A stretch of DNA of 64,000 bases from Cellulomonas sp. ACRRI (GCF_022346185.1 NZ_JAKRMS010000004.1:27906-91905), one strand, 5' to 3'; shown: positions 16,874-26,166, counted from the stretch's first letter. The notes: generated from the letters alone by a model not told the origin. Numbers and translations: made by a program.

Positions 16874-17064
16874 ACGAGCACAGCCCTGCTGGTGCCGCGA
16901 GCGCAACGCTTCGCGGTTTGACCCCATTCAGGACCTGGTGTCGGACGCTGTCCGAGCCAGGCACGTCTGTCGTGCCGGACGCGTCCAGGCCCCCACATGC
17001 AGGACAGGCGCGGACCTGCTGATCCCGAACTCCGCGACAGCGCGACCGGTCAGAAAGAGAAGCG

Positions 17065-18408
17065 ATGGACGTCGATAGCAACAACCGGGTTCGGCTCGTG
17101 GACTTCCGTGATGTCGCGGCTACGCGCGCCGCAGTTCGTTCGGCGGTCCCCAGGGCGGCGGTCGGGGAGTCCTCTGTGGCCCCGGCCGCTGCCGATGTCG
17201 TCAGAGCTGTTCGCGAGCGCGGTTCCAGTGCGGTCCTTGAGTTCTCCGCCCGTTTCGACGGCGTCCAGCAGAGTGTTCTCCGGGTCCCGGAAAGTGCTCT
17301 GGACGAGGCGCTGCGGGCGATGTCCGTTGATCTTCGGGAAGCGGTGGAGGCGATCGTTGAGCGTGCCCGACGGTTCGCGTCCGCGCAGCAGCCGGCACCG
17401 GTGCTGGTGCAGTACGAGGGAGGGGCGCAAGTCGCACTCAACTGGCACCCTGTCGACCGAGCAGGCGTCTACGTCCCCGGCGGCAAGGCCGTCTACCCGT
17501 CGTCCGTTGTCATGAACGTCGTCCCCGCACAGGTCGCGGGTGTCGGATCGATCGTGCTCGCTAGTCCGCCCCAGTCTGAGAACGACGGCCTCCCGCACCC
17601 CACGGTGCTTGCCACAGCGGCAATGCTCGGGATCCGTGAGGTCTACGCCATCGGTGGGGCACAGGCGGTCGCGTCCCTCGCTTACGGGCTCACCGACGAC
17701 GACCCTGGACTTGGCCTCGAGCCTGTTGATCTCATCACCGGCCCTGGAAACGACTACGTCGCAGCCGCGAAGAGGCTCGTGCGGGGCGACGTCGCGGTCG
17801 ACATGGAGGCGGGGGCGACGGAGGTCATGATCCTGGCGGACGCGCTCGCAGACCCCGCCCTGATCGTCGCGGACATGGTCTGCCAGGCCGAGCACGATGA
17901 ACGCGCCGCCGCAGTGCTCGTCACTGACTCGGCCGAGCTGGAAGAGCTCGTTCAGGTCGAACTGCAGCGCCAGGTCGCGCTGACGCCGCACAGTGCGCGC
18001 GTGCGAGCGGCGCTCGGGGGGCGCCAGTCGGCCGTCGTCCTCGTCGATGACATGCTCCACGGGGTCGCGTTCTGCAACGCGTACGCCGCGGAGCACCTTG
18101 AGATCCACGCGGTCGAAGCGGACGAACTCGCCGGGCAGATTCGCCACGCAGGGGCCATCTTCATCGGTGCGACCACGCCCGTGACGCTTGGGGACTACAG
18201 CGCCGGGTCGAACCACGTCCTGCCGACCGGGGGCACCGCCACGTCGGCTTCGGGGCTTTCGGTGTACTCGTACCTGCGCGGAGTGCAGAGCGTGCGGTAT
18301 CCCCAGTCATCCCTGGGCGCGGTCCGGGACGTCGTGCGAGTTCTGAGCGCAGCCGAGGACCTCCCTGCCCACGGTGCTGCACTTGAAGCACGCTTCGGTT
18401 CGCTCTAG
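17065..18408 (+). CDS. hisD: histidinol dehydrogenase (isolated from other his genes)
   Basis: 447 aa, full length. Oxidises L-histidinol to L-histidine with two NAD+, the last step of histidine synthesis. Zn ligands are visible: Q and H in CQAEHD, D in LGDYSAGSNH, and the late H in LPAHGAALE; catalytic Glu-His in AEHLEIH. The fold motif usually written GPSEILVIAD reads GATEVMILAD. No other his gene is nearby; instead it sits behind a Ni/Co-type ArsR and a CDF. Extra histidine can chelate Ni, Co or Zn, so a stress-linked paralogue is a reasonable inference. An AGAAAGAGAAG site precedes the ATG. Confidence 0.9.
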   Translation: MDVDSNNRVRLVDFRDVAATRAAVRSAVPRAAVGESSVAPAAADVVRAVRERGSSAVLEFSARFDGVQQSVLRVPESALDEALRAMSVDLREAVEAIVERARRFASAQQPAPVLVQYEGGAQVALNWHPVDRAGVYVPGGKAVYPSSVVMNVVPAQVAGVGSIVLASPPQSENDGLPHPTVLATAAMLGIREVYAIGGAQAVASLAYGLTDDDPGLGLEPVDLITGPGNDYVAAAKRLVRGDVAVDMEAGATEVMILADALADPALIVADMVCQAEHDERAAAVLVTDSAELEELVQVELQRQVALTPHSARVRAALGGRQSAVVLVDDMLHGVAFCNAYAAEHLEIHAVEADELAGQIRHAGAIFIGATTPVTLGDYSAGSNHVLPTGGTATSASGLSVYSYLRGVQSVRYPQSSLGAVRDVVRVLSAAEDLPAHGAALEARFGSL

Positions 18409-18438
18409 CCGCGCTCGGGCGGTCGTCCGCACTGAAGA

Positions 18439-18497
18439 TGAAGGTCTGCTGAAGGCAGCGGGCGACACGACGTCTGCGCGTCTCGTGCTCGTTAATG
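18439..18497 (+). promoter_or_regulatory. tandem TGAAGG box with promoter-like -10 (site A)
   Basis: TGAAGG-TCTGC-TGAAGG at 18439-18455, with a further TGAAGA directly before it, is followed after 36 bp by TTAATG (18492-18497), a possible -10. The 11-bp period of the repeat is that of OmpR/PhoB-family response regulator sites. The next gene on this strand is the DUF418-like gene at 18614. Confidence 0.55.
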
Positions 18498-18613
18498 TCG
18501 GCGATCCCGCGTCTCGCTGGTTGCGTCGATCGAATGTCAGAAGGCGGCGCCCCGTCGTGACAGCCGACAGGGCGCGTGGGTGACCTGCCTCCTGCGCTCG
18601 AATCGGAGACCCC

Positions 18614-19741
18614 ATGACCGCTCCCGCTGCCTCCCGAGGGCGGGTGCTCGGACTCGACGCGGCGAGAGGGTTGGCGCTGATCGGGATGATCATGGTCAAC
18701 GTCGGGCCGCTCGATGCCGACAGCGGGTGGCGGCGGCTGTACCTGCTGCCCTACGGGCGTGCGTCCATCCTGTTCGTCGTCGTTGCGGGCATCAGCATGG
18801 CGCTGTATCTGCGGTCGCGCCGCGACGACGTGCGGCGCTGGCCGACCCTGGTGTGGCGGGCGATGGTCTTCCTCTCCGGCGGCCTCGCGCTCCAGCTCGT
18901 CAGCGACGACGTCGGGGTGATCCTGCCCCTGTATGGCGTTCTGTTCGTCCTGATCCTCGGCCTGCAACGCATGCGCCCTCGCTACCTGCTTGGCCTGGCC
19001 GTCGCGTGCACCGTGATTGGTCCTGTGCTCCTTGTCGCTCACGTCGTGGTCGAAGGCGGACGGCACCTGGGCACACCCGTGGCGTGGGGGGACTCGCTCG
19101 GCGTGATCGCGCACAGCCTGCTGCTGTCCGGGCGCTACCCCCTGCTGAGCTGGGTCGTGCCGTTCCTCGTCGGGATGTGGCTCGCGAGCCTCGACCTGAC
19201 CCGCCGGACCACCAGCAACCGCCTGATGGTGGTCGGCGGATCGGCCGCGGTCGGTGCGTTCCTGCTCGCCCGGATCGCGCCGGCGGTGCTCGGAGCGGGG
19301 GCTGACAGCGGGTACGCCAGGCTGCTGACCGGCGTCGCCCATGGGCAGATGCCGCTGTGGTTGATCAGCAGCGTCGGTGGTGCGGTGTTCGTCGTCGCCG
19401 CACTGGTGCGCTTCTGGGACCAGCTCGCCTGGGCCGCGTCGCCCCTGGTGGCCGCGGGCCAGCTCGCCCTGACCCTTTACGTGGTCCACGTCGTCGTCCT
19501 CGCCTTCATCACCCCGCCCGACGGCTTCACGTTCGCCCAGGGCATCGCGGTCAGCGCCGCGATGGCCTTGGCCCTCGTCGCCGCCGCGGTCATGTGGCGA
19601 CGCGCCGTTGGGATCGGGCCTCTCGAACGGCTGCTGCGTGCCGAGTGGCTCCGCCCCGTCACGCGCGGGCCGCGACCTCCACGACCCGGATCCGACCGCA
19701 CCCCCGCCCCGACGCCGCCTGAGATGAGGAGACGCCGATGA
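18614..19741 (+). CDS. DUF418/DUF1624-like polytopic membrane protein
   Basis: 375 aa with about ten hydrophobic segments. The N-terminus LGLDAARGLALIGMIMVN is the signature of the DUF418/DUF1624 group related to membrane acyltransferases, and the region before the last helices (LALTLYVVHVVVLAF) is also typical. It may transfer acyl groups across the membrane, but no substrate is known. Translationally coupled to the gamma-glutamyltransferase gene (4-bp overlap), and downstream of a tandem TGAAGG box. The C-terminus is Arg/Pro-rich and cytoplasmic. Confidence 0.75.
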   Translation: MTAPAASRGRVLGLDAARGLALIGMIMVNVGPLDADSGWRRLYLLPYGRASILFVVVAGISMALYLRSRRDDVRRWPTLVWRAMVFLSGGLALQLVSDDVGVILPLYGVLFVLILGLQRMRPRYLLGLAVACTVIGPVLLVAHVVVEGGRHLGTPVAWGDSLGVIAHSLLLSGRYPLLSWVVPFLVGMWLASLDLTRRTTSNRLMVVGGSAAVGAFLLARIAPAVLGAGADSGYARLLTGVAHGQMPLWLISSVGGAVFVVAALVRFWDQLAWAASPLVAAGQLALTLYVVHVVVLAFITPPDGFTFAQGIAVSAAMALALVAAAVMWRRAVGIGPLERLLRAEWLRPVTRGPRPPRPGSDRTPAPTPPEMRRRR

Positions 19742-21402
19742 ACCGTCCACACCTGCTGCACACAGCTGCTGCCGTTACCACGGCACTGGCCGTCCTCGTC
19801 GTCGCCGGATGCACCGGCACCGACGAGCCTGCTCCCCCGACGTTCAGCCTCGATCCGACCGAGGCCGCACCCCCGAGCCCGGCGCGCGAGCCTGAACCCG
19901 AGCTTGGGTCCTACGGGGTGAGCTCGGGGCACCCCCTCGCCAGCCGGGCGGGCATGCAGGTCCTCGAGGCCGGGGGGTCCGCCGTGGATGCGGCGATCGC
20001 TGCCGCGTTCGCCGACGCCGTCATGCAGCCGGCGTCCTCCGGCATCGGCGGAGGAGGGGTGACGATCGTCGTCGCCGACGGCGCTGCCCGGAACTACGAC
20101 TACCGCGAGGTCGTCAACCAGTCCGGTGTCGTCCCCGCGTCCGGAACGGGCATCCCTGGCTTCCTCGCCGGGATGACCACCTTGTACGAGGAGTACGGGC
20201 GCCTGGACTGGGACGAGCTCCTCCAGCCGGCGATCGCGCTCGCGCGAGACGGCGCCCCGGTGTCGGCATACCTCGCAGGGTCGCTCGCGTCGAACCTCGG
20301 ACGGCAGGTGACAGCCTCGCTGCCGCAGTTCCGCCGCGCTGACGGTGCGCCGCTGGTCGAGGGAGATCTGCTGGTCCAGTCCGAGCTCGCGGCCACGATG
20401 CAGCGGATAGCCGACACGGGACCCGGTGCCGGGTACGCCGACGAGCTCGCCGCTGCGATGGCCGCAGCCGTCGATGGCGTCGATGCCGTCTCGCTCGCGG
20501 CGTACACCGTGCAGGAGGGTGAGCCAGCCGCGGGCCCGGTCGGTGACTACACGATGCTGTCCGGGGCGCCGGCGTTGCCGGGGGCCGCGATCATCCAGAT
20601 GGTTCAGATCGCCGAGGCGGCCGGCATAGCGAACACCGAGCCGGGGTCGGCCGAGTTCGCCGACCTGCAGTCCCGTGCCTGGCAGGTCGCCGACACCTCG
20701 GTGCAGCAGTACTTCGGTGACCCCGACTTCGTCGACGTCCCGGTCGAGATCCTCACGGACCCCGCAGCGAATGCGGCCGTCGCGGCGACCCTCGCGGATG
20801 CCTCGGTCACCTCCAGCACGGGCGCCGAGTACTCCGGTGCGCTCAACACCACCCACATCTCCGTCGTGGACGCGGACGGGGTCGGTGTGTCGATGACGAA
20901 CACGATCACTAACTACTGGGGATCCGGGCAGTACGTCGCCGGGTTCTTCATGAACGACCAGATCTCTCGGTTCGGGGACATCGGCGTGCAAGGCCAGAAC
21001 ACCCCCGCGCCCGGACGCCGGTCGGTCACCTGGAGCTCGCCGTCCATGGTCGTCGACGACGAGTACCGGCCCGTCCTGGTGATCGGGGCGCCCGGCGGGC
21101 GGCAGATCCCGAACACCACCGCGCAGGTCGTCACGTTGTGGGCGCTGCACGGCTTGAGCCTGGAGGAGGCGGTGCCGGTCGACCGGTTCATCCTCGACAA
21201 CGGCCGACTGCGCCTAGAAACCGACGGTATCGCCGAGCAGATGCGCGCAAGGGGCTACCAGGTGCAGGTGACGCCGGCGACGTCCCGGCCAAACTACGGG
21301 TCGGTCCAGGCCCTGGAGATCGACTGGAAGAGCGCGACCGTTTCCGGGTTCGCCGATCCCCGCAGGTCCGCGGGGTTCGAGGTGTCGATCTCCGAGCCCT
21401 GA
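19738..21402 (+). CDS. ggt: gamma-glutamyltransferase lipoprotein
   Basis: 554 aa. Signal peptide with lipobox (VVAGC) predicts an extracytoplasmic lipoprotein. The conserved early segment GMQVLEAGGSAVDAA and the autoprocessing site GALNTTHISV are present; the Thr at the start of TTH would become the N-terminal nucleophile of the small subunit. Later GSGQYVAGFFMND and SPSMVV segments are also family-typical. It hydrolyses or transfers gamma-glutamyl groups from thiols or amines outside the membrane. Actinobacteria mainly use mycothiol, so imported glutathione or other gamma-glutamyl compounds are possible substrates. Coupled to the DUF418 gene. Confidence 0.88.
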   Translation: MNRPHLLHTAAAVTTALAVLVVAGCTGTDEPAPPTFSLDPTEAAPPSPAREPEPELGSYGVSSGHPLASRAGMQVLEAGGSAVDAAIAAAFADAVMQPASSGIGGGGVTIVVADGAARNYDYREVVNQSGVVPASGTGIPGFLAGMTTLYEEYGRLDWDELLQPAIALARDGAPVSAYLAGSLASNLGRQVTASLPQFRRADGAPLVEGDLLVQSELAATMQRIADTGPGAGYADELAAAMAAAVDGVDAVSLAAYTVQEGEPAAGPVGDYTMLSGAPALPGAAIIQMVQIAEAAGIANTEPGSAEFADLQSRAWQVADTSVQQYFGDPDFVDVPVEILTDPAANAAVAATLADASVTSSTGAEYSGALNTTHISVVDADGVGVSMTNTITNYWGSGQYVAGFFMNDQISRFGDIGVQGQNTPAPGRRSVTWSSPSMVVDDEYRPVLVIGAPGGRQIPNTTAQVVTLWALHGLSLEEAVPVDRFILDNGRLRLETDGIAEQMRARGYQVQVTPATSRPNYGSVQALEIDWKSATVSGFADPRRSAGFEVSISEP

Positions 21403-21429
21403 AGTGACCCACATGAGCAGATTCGTAGT

Positions 21430-21443
21430 TGCGCACATGTGCA
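21430..21443. promoter_or_regulatory. ArsR-type operator TGCGCA-N2-TGTGCA
   Basis: TGCGCACATGTGCA, 22 bp upstream of the MFS GTG and followed by TGTACGCTCC, matches the site at 16277 in form. Placed where a repressor would block the MFS-arsR transcript. Confidence 0.6.
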
Positions 21444-21465
21444 CATCTCTGTACGCTCCTGATCC

Positions 21466-22704
21466 GTGATCCAGGTCCTGCGCAACCGCGCCTACCGTCA
21501 GCTCTTCATCGCCCAGGTCGTAGCCCTGGCCGGAACCGGCCTTGCAACCGTCGCGCTCGGCCTGCTTGCCTACGACATCGCGGGCGAGGGCGCGGGCGCG
21601 GTGCTGGGGACGGCGTTCGCGATCAAGATGGTCGCGTACGTGTTCGTCGCACCCGTTGCCAACGCGCTCGTCGCTCGACTCCCGCGCCGGGCTGTGATGA
21701 TCGGGGCGGACGTGCTTCGGCTGCTCGTCGCGCTGGCGCTGCCTTTCGTCACCGACGTCTGGCAGGTCTACGTCCTGATCTTCGTGCTCCAGGCGTCGTC
21801 GGCGACGTTCACGCCCACGTTCCAGTCGGTGATCCCCGATGTCCTGCCGGACGAGGAGGATTACACCTCCGCTCTGTCCCTGTCGCGGCTCGCCTACGAC
21901 TTGGAGTCGGTGCTTTCACCGGTCCTGGCTGGTGCTCTGCTGCTGCTCGTGTCGTCCTCGACGCTGTTCTTCGGAACAGCGATCGGGTTCGCCGCCTCGG
22001 CTCTGCTGGTCGCGGCCACGGTGATCCCGCACCGCGCAACGCTGCCCGGCAGTGACGTCGGACCCTTCTGGAACCGTGTTCAGCGCGGAATGCGCCTGTT
22101 CGTCAGGCTGCGGGAGATGCGCCCCGTCTTGCTGCTGAATCTGGCGGTCGCCGCGTCGGGCGCGTTCGTCATCGTGCAGACCGTCGTGGTGGTGCGCTCG
22201 ACGTTCGAGCAGAGCGAGAGCGTCGTCCCGGTTGTGCTCGCAATGAACGGCGCCGGGTCGATGCTGAGCGCGCTGCTGCTGCCTCGTGTGCTGCGACGCG
22301 CGAGTGAGCGTCGGGTCATGCTCAGCGGTGCGCTCGCACTAACCGTCACGCTGGCACTCGTGCCGGTCGCTCTGGCCAGCGGCCCCGCGCGGGCGGGGCT
22401 GGTGGCTGTTGGTGCGCTGTGGTTCATCCTCGGGCTGGGGTCCGCGGCGGTTCAGACACCGGTCGGACGGATCATCCGCCGGTCGGTCGACCGCGAGGAT
22501 CTGCCGGCCGCGTTCGCGGCGCAGTTCTCGCTGTCCCACGCATGCTGGCTGATCACCTACCCCCTGGCAGGGTGGCTCGGGGCAGTCGGGCTGGTTCCGA
22601 CGGCGGTGGTCCTGGCGGTCATCGCGGCGGGCGCGACTGTGGGCGCTGTCGTGCTCTGGCCCTCGGTACGGACTCAGGTGCCATTCGAGAGCTCCGTGCG
22701 ATGA
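21466..22704 (+). CDS. MFS exporter coupled to an NmtR-like sensor
   Basis: 412 aa with about twelve helices and the EntS/MFS_3-type start (LRNRAYRQLFIAQVVALAGTG). The conserved cytoplasmic segment ALVARLPRRAVMIGAD follows helix 2. The start is a GTG at 21466. Its stop overlaps the ArsR ATG by 4 bp, and an ArsR-type palindrome lies 22 bp upstream, so expression is probably induced by the ArsR ligand. By context it is likely a Ni/Co-type metal exporter (NreB-like role), although the sequence alone cannot exclude another substrate. Confidence 0.82.
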   Translation: MIQVLRNRAYRQLFIAQVVALAGTGLATVALGLLAYDIAGEGAGAVLGTAFAIKMVAYVFVAPVANALVARLPRRAVMIGADVLRLLVALALPFVTDVWQVYVLIFVLQASSATFTPTFQSVIPDVLPDEEDYTSALSLSRLAYDLESVLSPVLAGALLLLVSSSTLFFGTAIGFAASALLVAATVIPHRATLPGSDVGPFWNRVQRGMRLFVRLREMRPVLLLNLAVAASGAFVIVQTVVVVRSTFEQSESVVPVVLAMNGAGSMLSALLLPRVLRRASERRVMLSGALALTVTLALVPVALASGPARAGLVAVGALWFILGLGSAAVQTPVGRIIRRSVDREDLPAAFAAQFSLSHACWLITYPLAGWLGAVGLVPTAVVLAVIAAGATVGAVVLWPSVRTQVPFESSVR

Positions 22705-23060
22705 TGACCGCGATGACCGACCTTGAGACGACGCCAGACCTGGCCCCGTCGAGCGAGACGCTGATGCATGCTGCGGAGGTGGCACGGCTGCTCGCCGACG
22801 GGACCCGTCTGGCCATCTTGGCGACGCTGCGCGGAGGCGTGGAGAAGTCCGTCACGACGCTTGCCGAGGAGCTGGGTCGCCCCACCCCAGGGGTTTCCCA
22901 GCACCTTGCGAAACTCCGGGCCGGGCGGCTGGTCGGTTCACGGCGGGACGGGACGACGATCCGGTACTCGCTCACGAACGAGCACGTCGATCTGCTGGTC
23001 ACCAACGTGTTGCTGCACAGCGAGCACCTGGCCTACGAGATCCCGCCGCACCACCGCTGA
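22701..23060 (+). CDS. ArsR/SmtB-family sensor, NmtR-like
   Basis: 119 aa. Close relative of the sensor at 16517: LLADGTRLAILATL, RPTPGVSQHLAKLRAG, then NEHVDLLVTNVLLHSEH (H-x10-H-x2-H with Asn-Glu before the first His) and a PPHH end. The metal site fits Ni(II)/Co(II) sensors such as NmtR, with the terminal His pair as extra ligands. Three in-frame ATGs lie at 22701, 22704 and 22713; the first couples it to the MFS gene. It presumably represses its own operon through the palindrome at 21430. Confidence 0.88.
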   Translation: MMTAMTDLETTPDLAPSSETLMHAAEVARLLADGTRLAILATLRGGVEKSVTTLAEELGRPTPGVSQHLAKLRAGRLVGSRRDGTTIRYSLTNEHVDLLVTNVLLHSEHLAYEIPPHHR

Positions 23061-23073
23061 GAACGGTGCCCGG

Positions 23074-24005
23074 TCACGCCAGCTGGTCCCGGCGCTGGAA
23101 CACCAGAACGGCGTTGTCTTGGTAGCGCGGCAGCATCAGCCGCGTGAGGTGGTGGTCGTGGACGAACGAGAACCCCGTCCGCCGGCGGTAGTCGTACCCG
23201 TTGCCACTGCCCGTCTCGCGCGAGCTGCCGATGACGATGTACGTCTCGACGCTCGGTGTGCGGAACACCTCCCGCTCGAAGGAGTTCCCGACCGGCGGCC
23301 ACGAACAGACGACCATCCGCGGCGCACGAGTGCGCAGCGCGGTGATCGCGTCCTGCTTCACGACGTCGTCGCTGTACTCAATCGACCGGGTCCAGCTGTA
23401 GTTTCTCGGTCGCGACGACGTCCTCGCCGCGCTCTCGCAGGAACCCGGCGAGCGTGCCGTCGCCGGCGGCGATCTCCAGGACCTCACGCCCGGCGATCAG
23501 CCGGGGAACACGGCGCAGCAGCGCACCGGAGTAGAAGCAATACACGCCCCGCGGTCACACCAGGGGCATCACGTACCGGCGCTGGCGGGCCAACGGCCAT
23601 AGCGGTGCGTGCAGCGCGAGCGACACCGGCTTGCGTTGCAGCCCGCAGCGGAAGAACAGCCGTTGCACCCAGCCGTTAAACCGGTCGAGCTGGATCTGCG
23701 ATTGGTCGACGCCACTCTCGGCGGTGAAGGCCGCACGCTGGACAGCATGCAGGATCATCTCCCGGCGCATCTCCGCGGCCACGGCGTCCTTCGCTGACGC
23801 GCGGCGGTTCGGTCGTTCCCGTCCGCGGTGCGCTGGCCTCGGTGACCAGTCGGTGCAGGCCCTCGCTCCCGCAGGCGACCGCTGTAGTCAGCTGTTCCTC
23901 GACGTCGCCCCACACCTGTGGGTACGCGCAGCGGAGCTCCTCCAGAGGCGGTTCGGTCGCGAGCTAGTGCATCGCGTCCTGCAGGCGGCCGCGGCCTCGG
24001 CTCAC
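23074..24005 (-). pseudogene. decayed copy of the methyltransferase-like gene at 26858-27793
   Basis: The minus strand reads as a broken paralogue of the gene at 26858. Matching segments include HAVQRAAFTAESGVDQSQI, WPLARQRRYVMPLV, CSWPPVGN and FREREVF-like REVFRTPSVETYIVIGSS. An in-frame TAG interrupts it at about residue 14, a TGA follows RYVMPLV at about 23553-23555, and frameshifts lie near 23790 and 23400. A GTG start with a GGAGG site remains at 24005, in the same relative position as in the intact gene. It cannot give a full protein. Confidence 0.85.
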
Positions 24006-24352
24006 GGATCCTCCTGGTCTGGGTGCTGTCCCGACGTTGCATCGCTCCCGACCCGCCGTGATCCGCGCCGGACGGGTACTCAGGCCGATGAAGGTCTGCT
24101 GAAGGTTCCCCCGTGGAGGGACCGCCCGTCCGGTCGACGACCTAACGTCGTCGAGTCCGGGTGTCACCCGGACGGGCGTCGCACCCGCCGAATCCTGCCA
24201 CCGCGACGCCCGACCAGACCGTTCGGCAGGAGCGGGGGACCCAGGTTCCACGGGCACGCGTGCCCTCGGGGTGAAGCCGGTCGTGCTGCGACCGGCCGGG
24301 CTGCTCCAGCCCGAACCCGACAGCTCACCTCGCAGGCGGTCGGAGCCCTCCC
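24006..24352 (+). other. regulatory region upstream of the NlpC/P60 gene
   Basis: 347 bp without a gene. It contains the tandem TGAAGG box, a -10-like TAACGT and a leader hairpin (24155-24173). The rest up to the start codon is GC-rich, without a recognisable element. Confidence 0.6.
24089..24173 (+). promoter_or_regulatory. tandem TGAAGG box, -10 and leader hairpin (site B)
   Basis: TGAAGG-TCTGC-TGAAGG at 24089-24105 is followed after 37 bp by TAACGT (24143-24148) and then by a hairpin, GTCCGGGT/ACCCGGAC, with a 3-nt loop at 24155-24173. The same order occurs at 40777 and 41810. Likely an activator site and promoter for the NlpC/P60-ccsB unit; it also lies upstream of the divergent pseudogene. 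Confidence 0.6.
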
Positions 24353-25144
24353 ATGACCTCTCCCGCTCACCCGCGCTCCCGCCACCGCTCGGCGGGACCC
24401 ACCCGCACACCGTTGTCGGACGCCCGTGACGTGACCCAGGCCGCCCTGGCTGCCACGGGCCGCCGGACGGGGGCGGTCGTGGCCACGTCCGGCCTCGCCG
24501 TCTCGCTGCTCGCGGTCCCTGCGTCCGCGGCGACGCCGTCCGAGAACGACGCGAGGCTGACGGCGGTCGACCTGGCCCCGCTCACCGCTGCCGCTCGCGC
24601 GGTCGTCGACGCGGCGCCGGTCGCGGCGTCGCCTGCCGGTGCGATCTGGACGTTCGAGAACCCCGCGACGGCCGCCGTCACCCCGCCCCCTCCGCCGCCC
24701 GTCGTCGAGGAACGACCCGCCCGGCAGGAGGCGGCCTCGCGCAGCAACGCCCGGGCAGAGGCACCGCCCGCCCCTGCGGCGTCGATCGGCGCTCCGCCAC
24801 CGGCCAGCGCGAACGGCAGCGTCGTCGTCGAGCTCGCCTCCGGTCTGGTGGGAGTGCCCTACGTCTACGGCGGCACCACCCCGAGCGGGTTCGACTGCTC
24901 CGGGTTCACCTCCTACGTCTACGCACAGGCCGGGATCACCATCCCGCGCACCTCCACCGCGCAGCGGGACGCCGGCACGGTCGTGCCCCGGGACCAGGCG
25001 CAGCCAGGTGACCTGATCTGGTCGCCGGGTCACATCGCGATCTACGCCGGCGGGAACCTCCAGGTCGACGCCCCCGTTCCGGGCAAGTCCGTGCAGATCC
25101 GCGAGATCTGGCAGTCCGATCCGCTGTTCATCCGGATCGGCTGA
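24353..25144 (+). CDS. NlpC/P60 peptidoglycan endopeptidase
   Basis: 263 aa. A basic N-terminus and hydrophobic segment (about 40-60, ending ASAA) form a signal peptide, followed by a Pro/Ala-rich linker (about 100-155) and an NlpC/P60 domain (about 160-263). The catalytic Cys is in GFDCSGFT and the His in PGHIAIYAG. It would cleave stem peptides of the wall outside the cell. The domain has the usual actinobacterial (RipA/RpfB-partner) length. It starts the unit with ccsB, 5 bp apart, and lies downstream of site B, suggesting shared control with the M23 and Lnt genes. Confidence 0.88.
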   Translation: MTSPAHPRSRHRSAGPTRTPLSDARDVTQAALAATGRRTGAVVATSGLAVSLLAVPASAATPSENDARLTAVDLAPLTAAARAVVDAAPVAASPAGAIWTFENPATAAVTPPPPPPVVEERPARQEAASRSNARAEAPPAPAASIGAPPPASANGSVVVELASGLVGVPYVYGGTTPSGFDCSGFTSYVYAQAGITIPRTSTAQRDAGTVVPRDQAQPGDLIWSPGHIAIYAGGNLQVDAPVPGKSVQIREIWQSDPLFIRIG

Positions 25145-25149
25145 CCGGC

Positions 25150-26163
25150 GTGCCCCTCGGAGACCTCAGCACGCTGCTCGTGTGGGGAGCGGTGACGGCG
25201 TACACCATCGCCCTGGTGGCGTACTCCGCCGCGCTCGCCCGGGTCGCCGACGCGTCGGCCCGCTCGCAGCGCCGTCTCGCAGCGGTCGGGGCCGGAGCCG
25301 GGGGCGCTGACGCTCTTGCCTCGCAGGACCCGGCACCCTCGGTGCCGGGCGGGCGAGCGGCCGGCATCGCGCGGTCAACGGCGACCGTGGCGACCGCGCT
25401 GCTGCTGGCTGGTGTGGCGCTGCGCGGGGTGGCGGCGGGCAGGTGGCCGACCGCGAACATGTACGAGTTCACGATCTTCGGGATCCTCGTGGCGGCGCTG
25501 GTGTTCCTCGGGGTGCGGCGCACGCGCACGGTTCCCTTCGTCGGGGTGCTGGTGACCGGCATCGCCGTGCTGGCGTTGATCGTGGCGCAGAACTCGTTCT
25601 ACCTGAGGGCGGACGCGGTGCAGCCGGCGTTGCAGAGCTACTGGCTGGTGATCCACGTGAGCATCGCGGTCGTGGCGACCGGGATCTTCACGGTCGCGTT
25701 CGCGACGTCGGTGCTGCAGGTCCTGCAGGACGCCCGCGAGTCGGGACGGTCGCGGCTGGACCGCCCGTGGCGCGCGGGCGACGAGCTGCGGCGTTCGCTG
25801 CGGAGGTGGCGGATCACCGGGCCGGCGTGGTCGTGGCTGCGCACGGTGCCGACCGCGGTCCGGCTCGAGGCGTTGTCGTTCCGGCTGAACGCGATCGCGT
25901 TCGTGCTGTGGACGCTCACGCTGATCGGCGGGGCGATCTGGGCCGAGCAGGCGTGGGGCCGGTACTGGGGCTGGGACCCCAAGGAGGTCGCGACCTTCGT
26001 CGCCTGGGTGGTGTACGCGGCGTACCTGCACGCGCGGACGACGCGGGGTTGGCAGGGGCGACGCGCAACCTTCCTGGTGTACGTCGGGTATGCCCTCGTG
26101 ATCGCGAACTTCACGGTGGTGAACCTGTTCATCAACGGCAAGCACTCCTACTCGGGCATCTGA
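25150..26163 (+). CDS. ccsB: System II cytochrome c biogenesis protein CcsB
   Basis: 337 aa from a GTG. Multi-pass membrane protein with the CcsA/CcsB/CcmC-type tryptophan-rich motif: WAEQAWGRYWGWDPKE followed by a conserved His-containing helix (VVYAAYLHARTTRGW). In System II it handles haem for attachment to apocytochrome c outside the membrane, together with ResB, which is not in this window. It lies 5 bp after the NlpC/P60 gene. CcdA and TlpA-like proteins further on could supply the reduced thiols for haem ligation. Confidence 0.88.
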   Translation: MPLGDLSTLLVWGAVTAYTIALVAYSAALARVADASARSQRRLAAVGAGAGGADALASQDPAPSVPGGRAAGIARSTATVATALLLAGVALRGVAAGRWPTANMYEFTIFGILVAALVFLGVRRTRTVPFVGVLVTGIAVLALIVAQNSFYLRADAVQPALQSYWLVIHVSIAVVATGIFTVAFATSVLQVLQDARESGRSRLDRPWRAGDELRRSLRRWRITGPAWSWLRTVPTAVRLEALSFRLNAIAFVLWTLTLIGGAIWAEQAWGRYWGWDPKEVATFVAWVVYAAYLHARTTRGWQGRRATFLVYVGYALVIANFTVVNLFINGKHSYSGI

Positions 26164-26166
26164 CGC

